Part shown: piece after piece, positions 42,921 to 51,803 of the stretch
Layout: the number at the start of each line of letters is the position of its first letter
How positions within the stretch are numbered: the first letter of the stretch is position 1
Assembly: GCA_047621325.1 (NCBI GenBank)
Contig: JBLHLT010000001.1
Location: 248,001-312,000 of the forward strand
Origin: Bermanella sp047621325
GTDB lineage: Bacteria; Pseudomonadota; Gammaproteobacteria; Pseudomonadales; Oceanobacteraceae
Direction of reading: 5' to 3'
DNA length: 64,000 bases
The notes under the pieces: model-generated
Told to the model about the DNA's origin: nothing
Seen by the model: only the letters and a program-made list of their open reading frames with translations
Databases searched by the model: none
Program-made: the position numbers and the translations under genes

Positions 42921-44039
42921 ATGACAACCATTAATCCCAGTTATTCCGGTGTTAACTTAAACACCCAATTTGAAAAACTCGACTTTAAGAATCTAAAAGA
43001 TTTAATCGGAAAAATTTCCGATATTTTAGCCCTCGATACCACCGGCCAAAGCCAATCTGGCAAACCTCAACTTGAAGCGCCAAAAGAAGTGCGCAACTAC
43101 GAAATTGAACTCAGTGCCATCATGAGCAAAATTGCTGAGACCCTAAAAACCAGCGCACTTGATCAGATGGACAAAAACCAAGAGCTACAAAAAGTAAAGT
43201 TTGAAAAGAAAATGAAAGAAATGCTCGAATGGCTTGAACAGAGCCGACAAGCTGAAAAGTGGGGTGCTTTTGGTCGTGCAATGAGTTACATCGGCGGCGC
43301 ACTCGCTATCATTGGTGGCGCATTATTAATCGCGACAGGCGTAGGCGCTGGACTGGGTGCCGCACTGATTGTCGGCGGTGTAATTGGTATTACGGATCAA
43401 GTTTTAAAAGACACCGGCACATTGCAAGGCGGTATTGCTGGGGGCATAAGCACCTTACTTGAAAAAGCAGGCATGAGCGAGGATGCCGCTAAATGGCTAG
43501 GTATGGCGCTTTATTTCGTCATATTAATCGGTGCATCCGCAGGTGCAGGAGCCGCAGCCGGTACAACCGTAGGGGCTTCGGCCATTGCAAATGTTGGCTC
43601 AAAAGCAGCCAGCGTTGCCTCTAGTGCAGGCTCAATGGCATTTAAAGCTACCTCTGCCGTGTCTGCAACGGTTGCCAAAGCCGGCTCTTCCGCCAGCAAT
43701 ACCTTGGTGAATACCATGCAAAACTTAATAAAAACGATGGCGGCCAGTGGCAATATGACACGTACGGCCATTACAGGCACCACAACTGTGGTTGGGCTAA
43801 CAGGCTCTGGCGGCAATCTTGGTGCGGGTATTACAGAATCATCGTCATTAACTCACCTCGCATCTGCACAAGAAATCGCCGCCATGATTTACGAAATTGG
43901 CTTGTCACTTCAAATGCGAAAAGAAGATTTAGAAGAAGCCATGGAATATTTTTTAAATGCCATTGCTCGTATTACAAATATGATTTCAGGCAAACAAGAC
44001 GTGGCACAAGCCATGGTCTTTATTCGCACAGGAGCATAA
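42921..44039 (+). CDS. Large T3SS translocator (YopB-like)
   Basis: 372 residues. N-terminal polar/coiled region (VRNYEIELSAIMSKIAETLK, QELQKVKFEKKMKEMLEWLE), then two hydrophobic segments, near 117-150 (Gly/Ala-rich IGGALAIIGGALLIATGVG) and 195-225, flanked by amphipathic helices. This is the SipB/YopB/IpaB plan of a pore-forming translocator inserted in the host membrane. Second TM region is rich in Ala/Gly. Confidence 0.85.
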   Translation: MTTINPSYSGVNLNTQFEKLDFKNLKDLIGKISDILALDTTGQSQSGKPQLEAPKEVRNYEIELSAIMSKIAETLKTSALDQMDKNQELQKVKFEKKMKEMLEWLEQSRQAEKWGAFGRAMSYIGGALAIIGGALLIATGVGAGLGAALIVGGVIGITDQVLKDTGTLQGGIAGGISTLLEKAGMSEDAAKWLGMALYFVILIGASAGAGAAAGTTVGASAIANVGSKAASVASSAGSMAFKATSAVSATVAKAGSSASNTLVNTMQNLIKTMAASGNMTRTAITGTTTVVGLTGSGGNLGAGITESSSLTHLASAQEIAAMIYEIGLSLQMRKEDLEEAMEYFLNAIARITNMISGKQDVAQAMVFIRTGA

Positions 44040-44041
44040 TC

Positions 44042-44887
44042 ATGTCATTTGAAATTTCAGCGTCAATTAAACAAACATTTGTCAGCGAACAAAACTATGA
44101 CATCAAAATTAATCTTGCAAAATTTGAAGAACAATTTGATGTTATCAAAGACAAACTCAATTTTAGTGGAAAACCGAATATAGAACAGCCAGAACCACCC
44201 ACCTGGCCGGGCGCAAACGGCATGATGAGTGGAATTGGTGAGATCATGTTGCTACTTGCAAAAGTGGGCATTGCACTGCGGGATCAACAAAGAGAACAAA
44301 CAAAAATTCACCATGATTCAGCCGTACACGCACTAAAAGAAAGCGCATCACTCACCCGTGACCAAGCTGCGGCTGCTTTTGTCACCGCCATCGTATCATT
44401 TGCGTTTTCAGTTGGGTTAAGTGCCATGGGTATCCGTGCTCAAAAAACCTCGAATACTCAAATGGCACAAGCCAGTAATCTCAACAAGCAAGCAAGTGCG
44501 CTGCAACCTAGAGCAGATGCTATCAAATTACAACACGGGCCTCACACTCAAGCAGACACAAGGGTCCTATCTCAGGCCAATACCATGAAAGAAAGTGCTT
44601 CAGCACTTCAAGCTAAAGGGGGTATGTCCAGTGCTTATTCAACAACTTATAGTCAAAGCATTATGGCCAGTGGCCAGGTGATCAGTGGCGTTGGACAGGG
44701 CGTCAACCTAACCATGGAAGCCGAGAAAAAAGAAGCGGAAGCCGTGAGTCAAACCCATCAAAAAGCGTCAGATCTGGCATCACAAGATTACCAAGAAATG
44801 GAAAAATTCCGCAGTAGTCTCGTCAGTTCATTAAAAGAAATTGTTAACCTCATGAATGAAATTGTAAAGACAACCACACAGGTTTAA
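44042..44887 (+). CDS. Small T3SS translocator (YopD-like)
   Basis: 281 residues with a single hydrophobic segment near 117-137 (AAAFVTAIVSFAFSVGLSAM), an Ala/Gln-rich middle and a C-terminal amphipathic coiled helix, as in YopD/PopD/IpaC. Two bases after the YopB-like gene. Together they form the host-membrane pore docked on the tip. Confidence 0.82.
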   Translation: MSFEISASIKQTFVSEQNYDIKINLAKFEEQFDVIKDKLNFSGKPNIEQPEPPTWPGANGMMSGIGEIMLLLAKVGIALRDQQREQTKIHHDSAVHALKESASLTRDQAAAAFVTAIVSFAFSVGLSAMGIRAQKTSNTQMAQASNLNKQASALQPRADAIKLQHGPHTQADTRVLSQANTMKESASALQAKGGMSSAYSTTYSQSIMASGQVISGVGQGVNLTMEAEKKEAEAVSQTHQKASDLASQDYQEMEKFRSSLVSSLKEIVNLMNEIVKTTTQV

Positions 44888-44902
44888 AATTTTGTCATGA
44901 CG

Positions 44903-44935
44903 ATAAAAGAGCGTTACTCATATAACGCTCTTTTA
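44903..44935. terminator. Bidirectional terminator between translocon and ECF sigma genes
   Basis: Perfect 12-bp arms AAAAGAGCGTTA / TAACGCTCTTTT with a 6-nt loop, A-run before and T-run after, so it works in both directions. It overlaps the sigma-factor stop codon. Confidence 0.85.
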
Positions 44936-45607
44936 TAAATAAGGCTCTAATGCTTCTCTTATTTTAACCCGTGAACGAAACAAACGGCTTTTCACTGCCG
45001 AAACACTTTCTCCAATTTTCTCAGAAATTTGCTCATAACTATCACCTTCAAACACATAAAGCGACAATACATCTCGGCTTCGAGAAGGCAGCTTATCGCA
45101 TTGGATCTGCAATTCACAAATACGATCAAATTGCTCCATATATTGCTCAGGATTTAACAAATCTGATACATGCTCATCAAGTAAATCATCACTGTTTATA
45201 TTATATTTATATTGCGGTGAACGGTTATAGTGATTACGAATAAGATTAAACGCAATTCCCAACAACCAAGTAGAAAACGTCGAACCACCATTAAAACTTT
45301 TTATACCAATTAAAGCTTGAAGCAACGTCTCCTGATACAAATCATCAACATAGGACTTATCGTAGCTATTCTTTTTTATGAAGTTTTCGAGTTTTCCCGA
45401 ATATTCTTTAATCAACTGTTCAAAAGACAATGAATCACCGTCTTTTGCCAACATGATTAACTCTGACTCAGTAATCGCTTGAAATTTTGGCCGTTTCAAA
45501 TAGGGGGCTTTAATCGGAAACGCATTTTCTATTATTTTGCTTTCAACAAATTGCTTAAAATTAGTTGATCGCCCAATTTTATTTTTCGTTACGTTATGAA
45601 TCTCCAT
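44933..45607 (-). CDS. ECF-type sigma factor, likely T3SS regulator
   Basis: About 224 residues from ATG 45607; an extended TTG start at 45652 is possible. Sigma-2 region: GDSLSFEQLIKEYSGKLENF, DLYQETLLQALIGI, and FSTWLLGIAFNLIRNHYNR. Sigma-4 region: LPSRSRDVLSLYVFEGDSYE and SVSAVKSRLFRSRVKIREAL. No anti-sigma gene lies beside it, so control may be transcriptional or through other partners. Position next to the T3SS and a shared G(A/C)AACT promoter motif suggest it directs these operons, comparable in principle to HrpL, but this is inference. Confidence 0.8.
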   Translation of the reverse strand: MEIHNVTKNKIGRSTNFKQFVESKIIENAFPIKAPYLKRPKFQAITESELIMLAKDGDSLSFEQLIKEYSGKLENFIKKNSYDKSYVDDLYQETLLQALIGIKSFNGGSTFSTWLLGIAFNLIRNHYNRSPQYKYNINSDDLLDEHVSDLLNPEQYMEQFDRICELQIQCDKLPSRSRDVLSLYVFEGDSYEQISEKIGESVSAVKSRLFRSRVKIREALEPYL

Positions 45608-45652
45608 TTCTACAACCCCATTTGAACCTAGACTAACGTTTAGGTTTCTCAA

Positions 45653-46071
45653 TATTGATTATGTTTACGACCAGTAGGCGCCACTTAATTTCGACGAGAA
45701 CGTTAGCATAGGATGTAAAAAACCATGGGGGCCATAAGGCCTATTGACAGACTGATGATTTATATATTGCTATACACATAGCGATTGATCAAAAAACCTA
45801 ACAAGCGCTTGTTTATAGACAAAATAAAAACAAAATCTTTAAACCACAATTTTTATATTGAATTAAAAAATATTTAAGTGTCAGACAATTTGACTATTGA
45901 AAGGGATGGTAATAACGATTGTAAAGTTGCCGTTTTTATTTAATTTTACTGTTAATTAATTAAAGTGAGGAGTTGACCACAGACAGTCGATAACACTTAA
46001 CGTAAAAAATAATATATGACCTAGTACTCATAAATAAAAAAAAAGACTAGTGTTCACTACGGAGAATCACA
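45653..46071. other. 419-bp intergenic region upstream of ECF sigma and response regulator genes
   Basis: AT-rich. A 14-bp perfect palindrome AACAAGCGCTTGTT lies at 45800-45813 and could be an operator. Two partial matches to the T3SS promoter motif point toward the sigma gene (45668-45692; 45906-45930). SD GGAGA precedes the regulator ATG at 46072. No small gene seen. Confidence 0.5.
45668..45692 (-). promoter_or_regulatory. Partial ECF-type promoter for the sigma gene
   Basis: Minus strand: GAAATT (45692-45687), 13 bp, TG (45673-45672), G, TCG (45670-45668). Same geometry as the T3SS sites with one mismatch in the -35 and two in the -10 half; would fit autoregulation. Confidence 0.3.
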
Positions 46072-46698
46072 ATGAAAACAACAAAAATTCTAATAGTCGA
46101 TGATCATCCCATCTTTTCATTTGGTTTAAGCCAAGTGCTTCAGTCGATTTTTTATGAATCTAAAATTCTATTTTCATCTTCTGTTAAAAGTGCTCAAGCA
46201 ATCACTGATCAGAATTTAGATTTAGACTGGATTTTTCTTGATTTAAATTTGACCGATACTAATGGATTGGCACTAGTCCATTACTGCCACTCGCAAAAAT
46301 ATCTTTGCCCTATCGTTATCGTTTCAGCATCCGAAGATGCAAGTATGCTTACGAAATGTATTGAGGCTGGAGTGAATGGAATAATGTCAAAGAATGCTAA
46401 TTTACTAGCAATTAAATCCTGTTTAAATCAGATAAGACAAAAATCGTTCTATATTCAGCCCAACATACAATCTATAATATCGAGTCAATCTATTGAGCCC
46501 TCTATTTCATTGAGCAGCCGCCAAAGAGAAGTTCTGCTTTTAATTTCAGAAGGTTATAACAATAAAGAAATCAGTAATATTTTGAATATCGCAATAGGCA
46601 CAGTAAAAAAACATGTGTCGTTAGTTATGCAACTATTTTGCGCTGACAATCGTACTCATTGTGCTGCTGAAGCTAAAAGGCAAGGCATTATTTTTTAA
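46072..46698 (+). CDS. NarL/LuxR-type response regulator
   Basis: 208 residues. Receiver domain with acidic pocket VDDHP (Asp10-Asp11), phosphoacceptor Asp57 (IFLDLNLTD), and Lys in MSKNA near 105; C-terminal LuxR-type HTH (LSSRQREVLLLISEGYNNKE then IAIGTVKKHVSLVMQ). Followed by a hybrid kinase, the natural partner. Its targets are unknown; closeness to the T3SS cluster makes control of the ECF gene a testable idea. Confidence 0.85.
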   Translation: MKTTKILIVDDHPIFSFGLSQVLQSIFYESKILFSSSVKSAQAITDQNLDLDWIFLDLNLTDTNGLALVHYCHSQKYLCPIVIVSASEDASMLTKCIEAGVNGIMSKNANLLAIKSCLNQIRQKSFYIQPNIQSIISSQSIEPSISLSSRQREVLLLISEGYNNKEISNILNIAIGTVKKHVSLVMQLFCADNRTHCAAEAKRQGIIF

Positions 46699-46716
46699 AT
46701 CACATGAGTGCTTCAC

Positions 46717-48456
46717 ATGAAAGATCCCGCTGATTTTTTTTCACAGGCTAGCTATTTATACAAGCACACCATTTCGTGTGCTTTTGTTACCGCAGCTCTA
46801 ATGATCATAGTGAGTATCGTGATATGGGAAAATTGCGATCCACGGTTAATTATAATCTGGCTTATATTAGGTTTAGTAAACTTAACTTGCCGCTTTATTT
46901 TTAGTCAATATATTGAAAAAAGATACCAAACTGTAAAGAATCCTAAACTATCTAAATTTCTAATACTGACATCAGCGCTGTATACCAGTTTACTATGGTG
47001 TTACTGCTCACTGGTGTTTGTAACCGAAAACCAGCCTGAAATGATTATATTTTTAGTCGCCACCATACTAGGCATTATTTCAACCATGCTGCCCGTATTG
47101 TCAACTTACCTTCCTGCTTTCTATATATTTTCTATCCCAATATTTTTATCATTAATCTATCGATTTTATAGCATGGACATGACAAGCCCTGCTCTAAGTA
47201 TTGGCCTTTGCATCACTACCAGCTTAATTATTAGCTATCACTGCCACCGTAGCATCAATCAAAACTTAGAACTCGCAGAAAAAAGTAACAAACGGGCGAA
47301 TAAACATGCTAAAAAACGTCAAATAGCAGAGAAAAAAAGTAAGAGTGCGATAAAAGAAAGTATAGACAAGTCAAAGTTCATCGGGACCGCTAGTCATGAC
47401 CTTCAACAACCTTTACATGCTATGGGGCTGTGTTTAGAGGCACTCGAATTTAACCTTTCAAAACCCAAAGAAGGCAAGGTAATTCTAGATCAGCTGCGCT
47501 TATGTCATGCCAATTTCATTGATATGTTTACCTCGACCATGGAGTTCACTAGCTTAGATTTCCATCACCGCCCGATCAATAAAACGCATTTTGATATAAA
47601 GAGTATTATCACACCCTTAATACAAGAATTTAATATTGAAGCGTCTATGAAAGGTATAAAATTCTTTTATCACCCAACTTCAATCATTATTTTCTCAGAA
47701 GCGAATCTCATAAGGCGGCTCATTAGAAACCTATTGAGTAATGCCGTAAAATATTCAGATTCAGGTAGCATTCAGATTAAAACACAGGTCATAAACAAGG
47801 CTATTCAACTTAGCATTACTGACCACGGAATTGGTATTTCAAAGGCACATCTTTCCTCTATTTTTGACTATACTGTTCAACTAAATAACCCTGAAAAAAA
47901 TATTAAAAACGGGGCTGGATTTGGTCTAGCTATTGTACATAAAATAAATAAATTACTTAATTTAAAACTTGTAGTGTCATCAGAAATTGGAAAAGGAACT
48001 CAATTTAGATTACGTTTACCCCTCTCAACCCGACATAATGGCTCACCATTATCACTATCACCAAAAAAGCTAACACCCAATGCATTTGAAAAAATAGTAT
48101 TGGTAATCGAGAATGATGCTCGCACGCTTGAAATACTCAATGCCATGTTAAAGGCCAGTGGCTGCATTCCATTACTCGCCAGATCAATTCAAGAAGCGCA
48201 AGAATTAATCCCCTATGACAGCCGTAATCCCGACTTAATACTATCAAGCTATCGTTTAAATGATGATGAAAATGGTATTGATGCAATCGGTCAATTACGG
48301 GCTCAAATTGGCAAAAAAACCCCTGCTATTATCGTCACAGCTGACACCTGCTCTCAACTTGCAAGCACCGTGCGCAATCTTGAATTAATGATTATGTATA
48401 AACCGATTACGATGGGCCCATTAACCAATGCCCTTAATCAATGCCAGCCAGCCTAA
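46717..48456 (+). CDS. Hybrid sensor histidine kinase with degenerate receiver
   Basis: About 579 residues from ATG 46717 (GTG 46708 is an alternative). Five or six membrane helices (about 20-175) without a large periplasmic loop, then a coiled linker, HisKA with FIGTASHDLQQPLHAMG (His227), HATPase with NLLSNAVKYSDSG, TDHGIGIS and GAGFGLAIV. C-terminal receiver from about 459 keeps the IENDA acidic pair and the KP near the end but has Ser511 (LILSSYRL) where the phosphoacceptor Asp is expected. Probably signals to the preceding response regulator rather than to its own receiver. Confidence 0.85.
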   Translation: MKDPADFFSQASYLYKHTISCAFVTAALMIIVSIVIWENCDPRLIIIWLILGLVNLTCRFIFSQYIEKRYQTVKNPKLSKFLILTSALYTSLLWCYCSLVFVTENQPEMIIFLVATILGIISTMLPVLSTYLPAFYIFSIPIFLSLIYRFYSMDMTSPALSIGLCITTSLIISYHCHRSINQNLELAEKSNKRANKHAKKRQIAEKKSKSAIKESIDKSKFIGTASHDLQQPLHAMGLCLEALEFNLSKPKEGKVILDQLRLCHANFIDMFTSTMEFTSLDFHHRPINKTHFDIKSIITPLIQEFNIEASMKGIKFFYHPTSIIIFSEANLIRRLIRNLLSNAVKYSDSGSIQIKTQVINKAIQLSITDHGIGISKAHLSSIFDYTVQLNNPEKNIKNGAGFGLAIVHKINKLLNLKLVVSSEIGKGTQFRLRLPLSTRHNGSPLSLSPKKLTPNAFEKIVLVIENDARTLEILNAMLKASGCIPLLARSIQEAQELIPYDSRNPDLILSSYRLNDDENGIDAIGQLRAQIGKKTPAIIVTADTCSQLASTVRNLELMIMYKPITMGPLTNALNQCQPA

Positions 48457-48535
48457 CATACAGGCTAAACCTATGACGAGTCATACACACAGTGATACTA
48501 TTCACGGCTTCACCACTATGTAAAAGGATTCACTT

Positions 48536-48949
48536 ATGGGATTAATTATTATGCCTCTCATGATTATCTGGCTGGTGGCCGCCGCATATTCTATGCGTAT
48601 GGGTTATCAGCTAATTAGCGCCAATCCATTTCTACAATTTAGTTTACCGCTCATTGTGATAGCGTTAGCCTGCATTGCTGCTTATATTTATTTTGGTTTA
48701 GCTTCGTTTAAAGACAACAAAGAAATATGGGCGTTTGAAATACCCATGTTTTTTATGGCCGGTAAAACCGCGTTATTTCTGTTTACTACTTCTGCATTAA
48801 CTAATTTCTTTTATGCAAACAAAATCCAAAATGAATACATTTTGGCAGGCTTATTTATTCTAATGATAACCTTATCGGTTGGTACATTAATTGGTGCATT
48901 TAGCTCCGAAAACTTTATTCAAAAACACAGTATTAAAGTGACGTATTAA
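48536..48949 (+). CDS. Small integral membrane protein of unknown function
   Basis: 137 residues, four predicted TM helices (about 4-22, 31-53, 64-86, 100-122). No family recognised. SD is weak (AAAAGG). It ends 3 bp from the convergent EamA transporter gene. Confidence 0.55.
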   Translation: MGLIIMPLMIIWLVAAAYSMRMGYQLISANPFLQFSLPLIVIALACIAAYIYFGLASFKDNKEIWAFEIPMFFMAGKTALFLFTTSALTNFFYANKIQNEYILAGLFILMITLSVGTLIGAFSSENFIQKHSIKVTY

Positions 48950-48951
48950 CA

Positions 48952-49842
48952 TTATTTTGATACGACAGCACTTGTGTTTAATGCCTTGTTCCACGTTTCC
49001 GATAGCAACACCCCCAGTAAGGTAATGCCACCGCCTACATGATGGTAACTATGCAAATGCTCACCCAGCACTAACATGGCAATAATGGCGGTCAAAATTG
49101 GCATTAGGTTAAAAAAGATTGCGTTGCGACTAGGGCCTAAATATTTCACACCGTTCATCCACGCCAATGGCGCAGCAATTGATGCAAATAAACAAGCGTA
49201 CAAAACTAACGGTAAATTTTCTGTATTTAAACCATAACCAGGGCTGAAGAAAAATAACGGAAACTGTACGACAATCGCTACCAATATTTGTAAGTATAAT
49301 AATTGTGTGGCGCTAAACGGGATCTGCCAGCGCTTTAATAAAGCACTATAAACAGCATATGCAAAGGTCGCCATCAACATAAGAGCATCCCCGAAGTTAA
49401 TTCCTTGATGGGCAATCGAAAATACTTCTCCTGATGTGACCACCCATAACACACCCACAAATGACAAAATAGAGCCAAATAACGCGCCGTAAGTTAAGCG
49501 CTGCCCCAAAGCGATAATTGACAAGATCAGTGCCATCATCGGCATTAACGATAAAACAATTCCCATATTCACCGCACTGGTTTTATCAGCGGCAAAATAC
49601 GCAAGACTTTGAAATACTGCCATTCCTAACGAGCCCAGCACAAACACTTTTGCAAAATGCGGTTTAATCAACGACCATGACTTAATTGTAGGCTTTAACA
49701 AAAATGGCGTCAGTATTATGGCCGCAAATACCCATCGGTAAAAACCAATTTCAGCGGGATGAATGACTCCAACCGTCAGCTTATTAATGATGGTATTACC
49801 CGCCCAAATTAAAACGGCTAATAGTGGAAATCCGTAATGCAT
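48952..49842 (-). CDS. EamA/DMT-family transporter
   Basis: 296 residues, ten TM helices in two EamA repeats (FPLLAVLIWAGNTIINKLTVG; FGDALMLMATFAYAVYSALL). The RhaT/YdcZ-type drug-metabolite transporters export small metabolites or amino acids; substrate cannot be told from sequence. Confidence 0.85.
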   Translation of the reverse strand: MHYGFPLLAVLIWAGNTIINKLTVGVIHPAEIGFYRWVFAAIILTPFLLKPTIKSWSLIKPHFAKVFVLGSLGMAVFQSLAYFAADKTSAVNMGIVLSLMPMMALILSIIALGQRLTYGALFGSILSFVGVLWVVTSGEVFSIAHQGINFGDALMLMATFAYAVYSALLKRWQIPFSATQLLYLQILVAIVVQFPLFFFSPGYGLNTENLPLVLYACLFASIAAPLAWMNGVKYLGPSRNAIFFNLMPILTAIIAMLVLGEHLHSYHHVGGGITLLGVLLSETWNKALNTSAVVSK

Positions 49843-50064
49843 AAAAATACCGATGATAAATATCCGAGCATTATCCGCTTATGCTCTATAAATGACACGG
49901 CATAAATTAAGACGCACTGTTGCAAAGATAGCGGCGCCAAGGCAGCACTGATCTACTTATCAATATAAACTTCATTTATAAATGACCATGCACATAATCC
50001 ATTTCACCTATATGCCAGTTAGCGCTACTCTAGAACCACAATCAAAATAAACGAAGGGCTCAAC

Positions 50065-50823
50065 ATGCAAGATTTCACAGATAAGGTAGCCATCGTCACA
50101 GGCGCGAGTGCCGGCATCGGTAAAGCCACGGCAATTGCTTTTGCTCAAGGCGGTGCAAAGGTGGTCGTTGCTGATATCAATCAGCAAGACGGTGAAGCCG
50201 TCGTATCTGAGATCACGCAAGCAGGTGGCACCGCTATGTTTGTACCGTGTGATGTCACAAACGATCAACAGGTAATGTCGTTAGTAGATGCCACCATTGA
50301 AGCCTATGGCAAACTCGACATTGCCTTTAATAACGCAGGTATTGAAATAGAACAAAGCAAACTCGCCGATGGCGACGAGCTCACCTTCGATAAAATTATG
50401 GATGTAAACGTAAAAGGCGTGTGGCGTTGTATGAAATATCAAATCCCTGCCATGCTGAAAAATGGCAGTGGCTCTATTGTAAACACAGCCTCAGTTGCAG
50501 GCTTAGGTGCCGCACCCAAAATGGCGATTTACAGTGCCAGCAAACACGCTGTGATTGGTTTAACTAAATCAGCCGCGGTTGAGTACGGTAAAAAAGGCAT
50601 TCGTGTTAATGCCGTTTGTCCTGCGGTTATCGATACCGAAATGTTCCGCCGTGCTGCTGAAAGCGATCCGCGCAAAGCAGAGTTTGTAGCGGGTATGCAC
50701 CCAGTAGGTCGCATCGGTAAAGTAGAAGAAATCGCAGAAGCGGTTATGTATTTATGTTCCGCTAATGCAGGCTTTACCACTGGCATTGCTTTACCCGTGG
50801 ATGGTGGCCATACCAGCGTTTAA
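50065..50823 (+). CDS. Short-chain dehydrogenase/reductase
   Basis: 252 residues, classical SDR. TGxxxGxG cofactor motif in VTGASAGIGKATAIA; Asp37 (VVADI) fits NAD preference; NAG in FNNAGIE; catalytic Ser in NTASVAG, Tyr and Lys in YSASK. Belongs to the glucose-dehydrogenase/2,5-dichloro-diol-like subgroup (FabG-related), substrate unknown. The LysR gene downstream is convergent. Confidence 0.9.
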   Translation: MQDFTDKVAIVTGASAGIGKATAIAFAQGGAKVVVADINQQDGEAVVSEITQAGGTAMFVPCDVTNDQQVMSLVDATIEAYGKLDIAFNNAGIEIEQSKLADGDELTFDKIMDVNVKGVWRCMKYQIPAMLKNGSGSIVNTASVAGLGAAPKMAIYSASKHAVIGLTKSAAVEYGKKGIRVNAVCPAVIDTEMFRRAAESDPRKAEFVAGMHPVGRIGKVEEIAEAVMYLCSANAGFTTGIALPVDGGHTSV

Positions 50824-50879
50824 TAAAACGCCCACCTCACACACCTCGGCCTATCTAGGTTGAGGTGCTTTAAAAACAA

Positions 50880-51779
50880 CTAGTTTAAAATTGAATCGCT
50901 TAATAGCTGTTTGGCTAACAAATCAATAAACGCACGAATTTTATTGGATGCATTAGGCCCTTCACGATGCACAATGTGCACAGGTAAAGTCGGTAATTGA
51001 AACTGGGTTAAAATCGTTTTTAATTTACCTTGTTTTAGTTCCTCTCCCACCTGATACGACAGCACTCGGCTAATACCTAAATTTTGTTTCGCTGCATTAA
51101 TGGCCGCCTGATTGGTATTCACTATCAATGTCGGCGCGATTCTAATAGAACTGGGCTGTTTGTTTAGATGAAAATGCCAGTCATAACTCATGTCACCAAA
51201 ACTAGACGCTATTAAAGTATGATTGCTTAAATCCTGTGGTGAATTTGGCAAGCCGTTAACGGCAATGTATTCAGGAGACGCCACTAATTGCAACGACACC
51301 TGCCCGACCAGTCGGGCATTCATGGTGGAATCCGCTAAGTGACCAATGCGCACCCCCACATCAAACCCTTCTTCCAATAAATTCACCACCCTATCCACAA
51401 ACACACAGTCCACCTTGGTTTGTGGATAATCATTAAGATACTGCACCACCACTGGCAGCACATTCTTTTGCCCAAACAATACCGGTGCCGTCACTCGCAA
51501 CAGACCTTTAGGCTCCAGATGCACACCCATGACCGCTTCATTGGCGCGCTCAACTTCATGCAATATTCGTTTCGCATCTGCTAAATAGCGCTGACCCGCT
51601 TCTGTGGTTTTTACAAAGCGAGTGGTGCGGGCAAGCAATTTTACGCCGACCTTTTTTTCAAGTGCGGCAACTGCTCGGGTTACAGCCGGTGGCGACATAT
51701 GTAACTGGCGACTGGCTGGGGCAAAACCTCGCAGCTCAGCCACCGCTACAAAGACGGTCATTAGGTGCAATTGATCCAT
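50880..51779 (-). CDS. LysR-family transcriptional regulator
   Basis: 299 residues. N-terminal winged HTH (FVAVAELRGFAPASRQLHMS, PAVTRAVAALEKKVGVKLLA) and a type 2 periplasmic-binding-like effector domain. Closest to the LysR clade of DsdC/PerR-like aromatic regulators with no sure effector. Divergent from the carboxymuconolactone decarboxylase-like gene with 124 bp between, which suggests control of that operon. Confidence 0.9.
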   Translation of the reverse strand: MDQLHLMTVFVAVAELRGFAPASRQLHMSPPAVTRAVAALEKKVGVKLLARTTRFVKTTEAGQRYLADAKRILHEVERANEAVMGVHLEPKGLLRVTAPVLFGQKNVLPVVVQYLNDYPQTKVDCVFVDRVVNLLEEGFDVGVRIGHLADSTMNARLVGQVSLQLVASPEYIAVNGLPNSPQDLSNHTLIASSFGDMSYDWHFHLNKQPSSIRIAPTLIVNTNQAAINAAKQNLGISRVLSYQVGEELKQGKLKTILTQFQLPTLPVHIVHREGPNASNKIRAFIDLLAKQLLSDSILN

Positions 51780-51780
51780 A

Positions 51781-51803
51781 ATTATTCCACTTAGTGAAAT
51801 AAT
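51781..51803. promoter_or_regulatory. Near-perfect palindrome before the LysR start codon
   Basis: ATTATTCCAC-TTA-GTGAAATAAT: 10-bp arms with one mismatch, starting one base upstream of the LysR ATG and covering its ribosome-binding region. Contains a TTC-N8-GAA core. Good candidate for the LysR site with autorepression. Confidence 0.55.

Noticed and set aside
45906..45930. Second ECF-type site far upstream of the sigma gene
   Set aside because: Matches GCAACT-N13-TA-C but ends CAT instead of (T/C)AC and would give a leader of about 290 nt; kept only as a remark in the intergenic entry.
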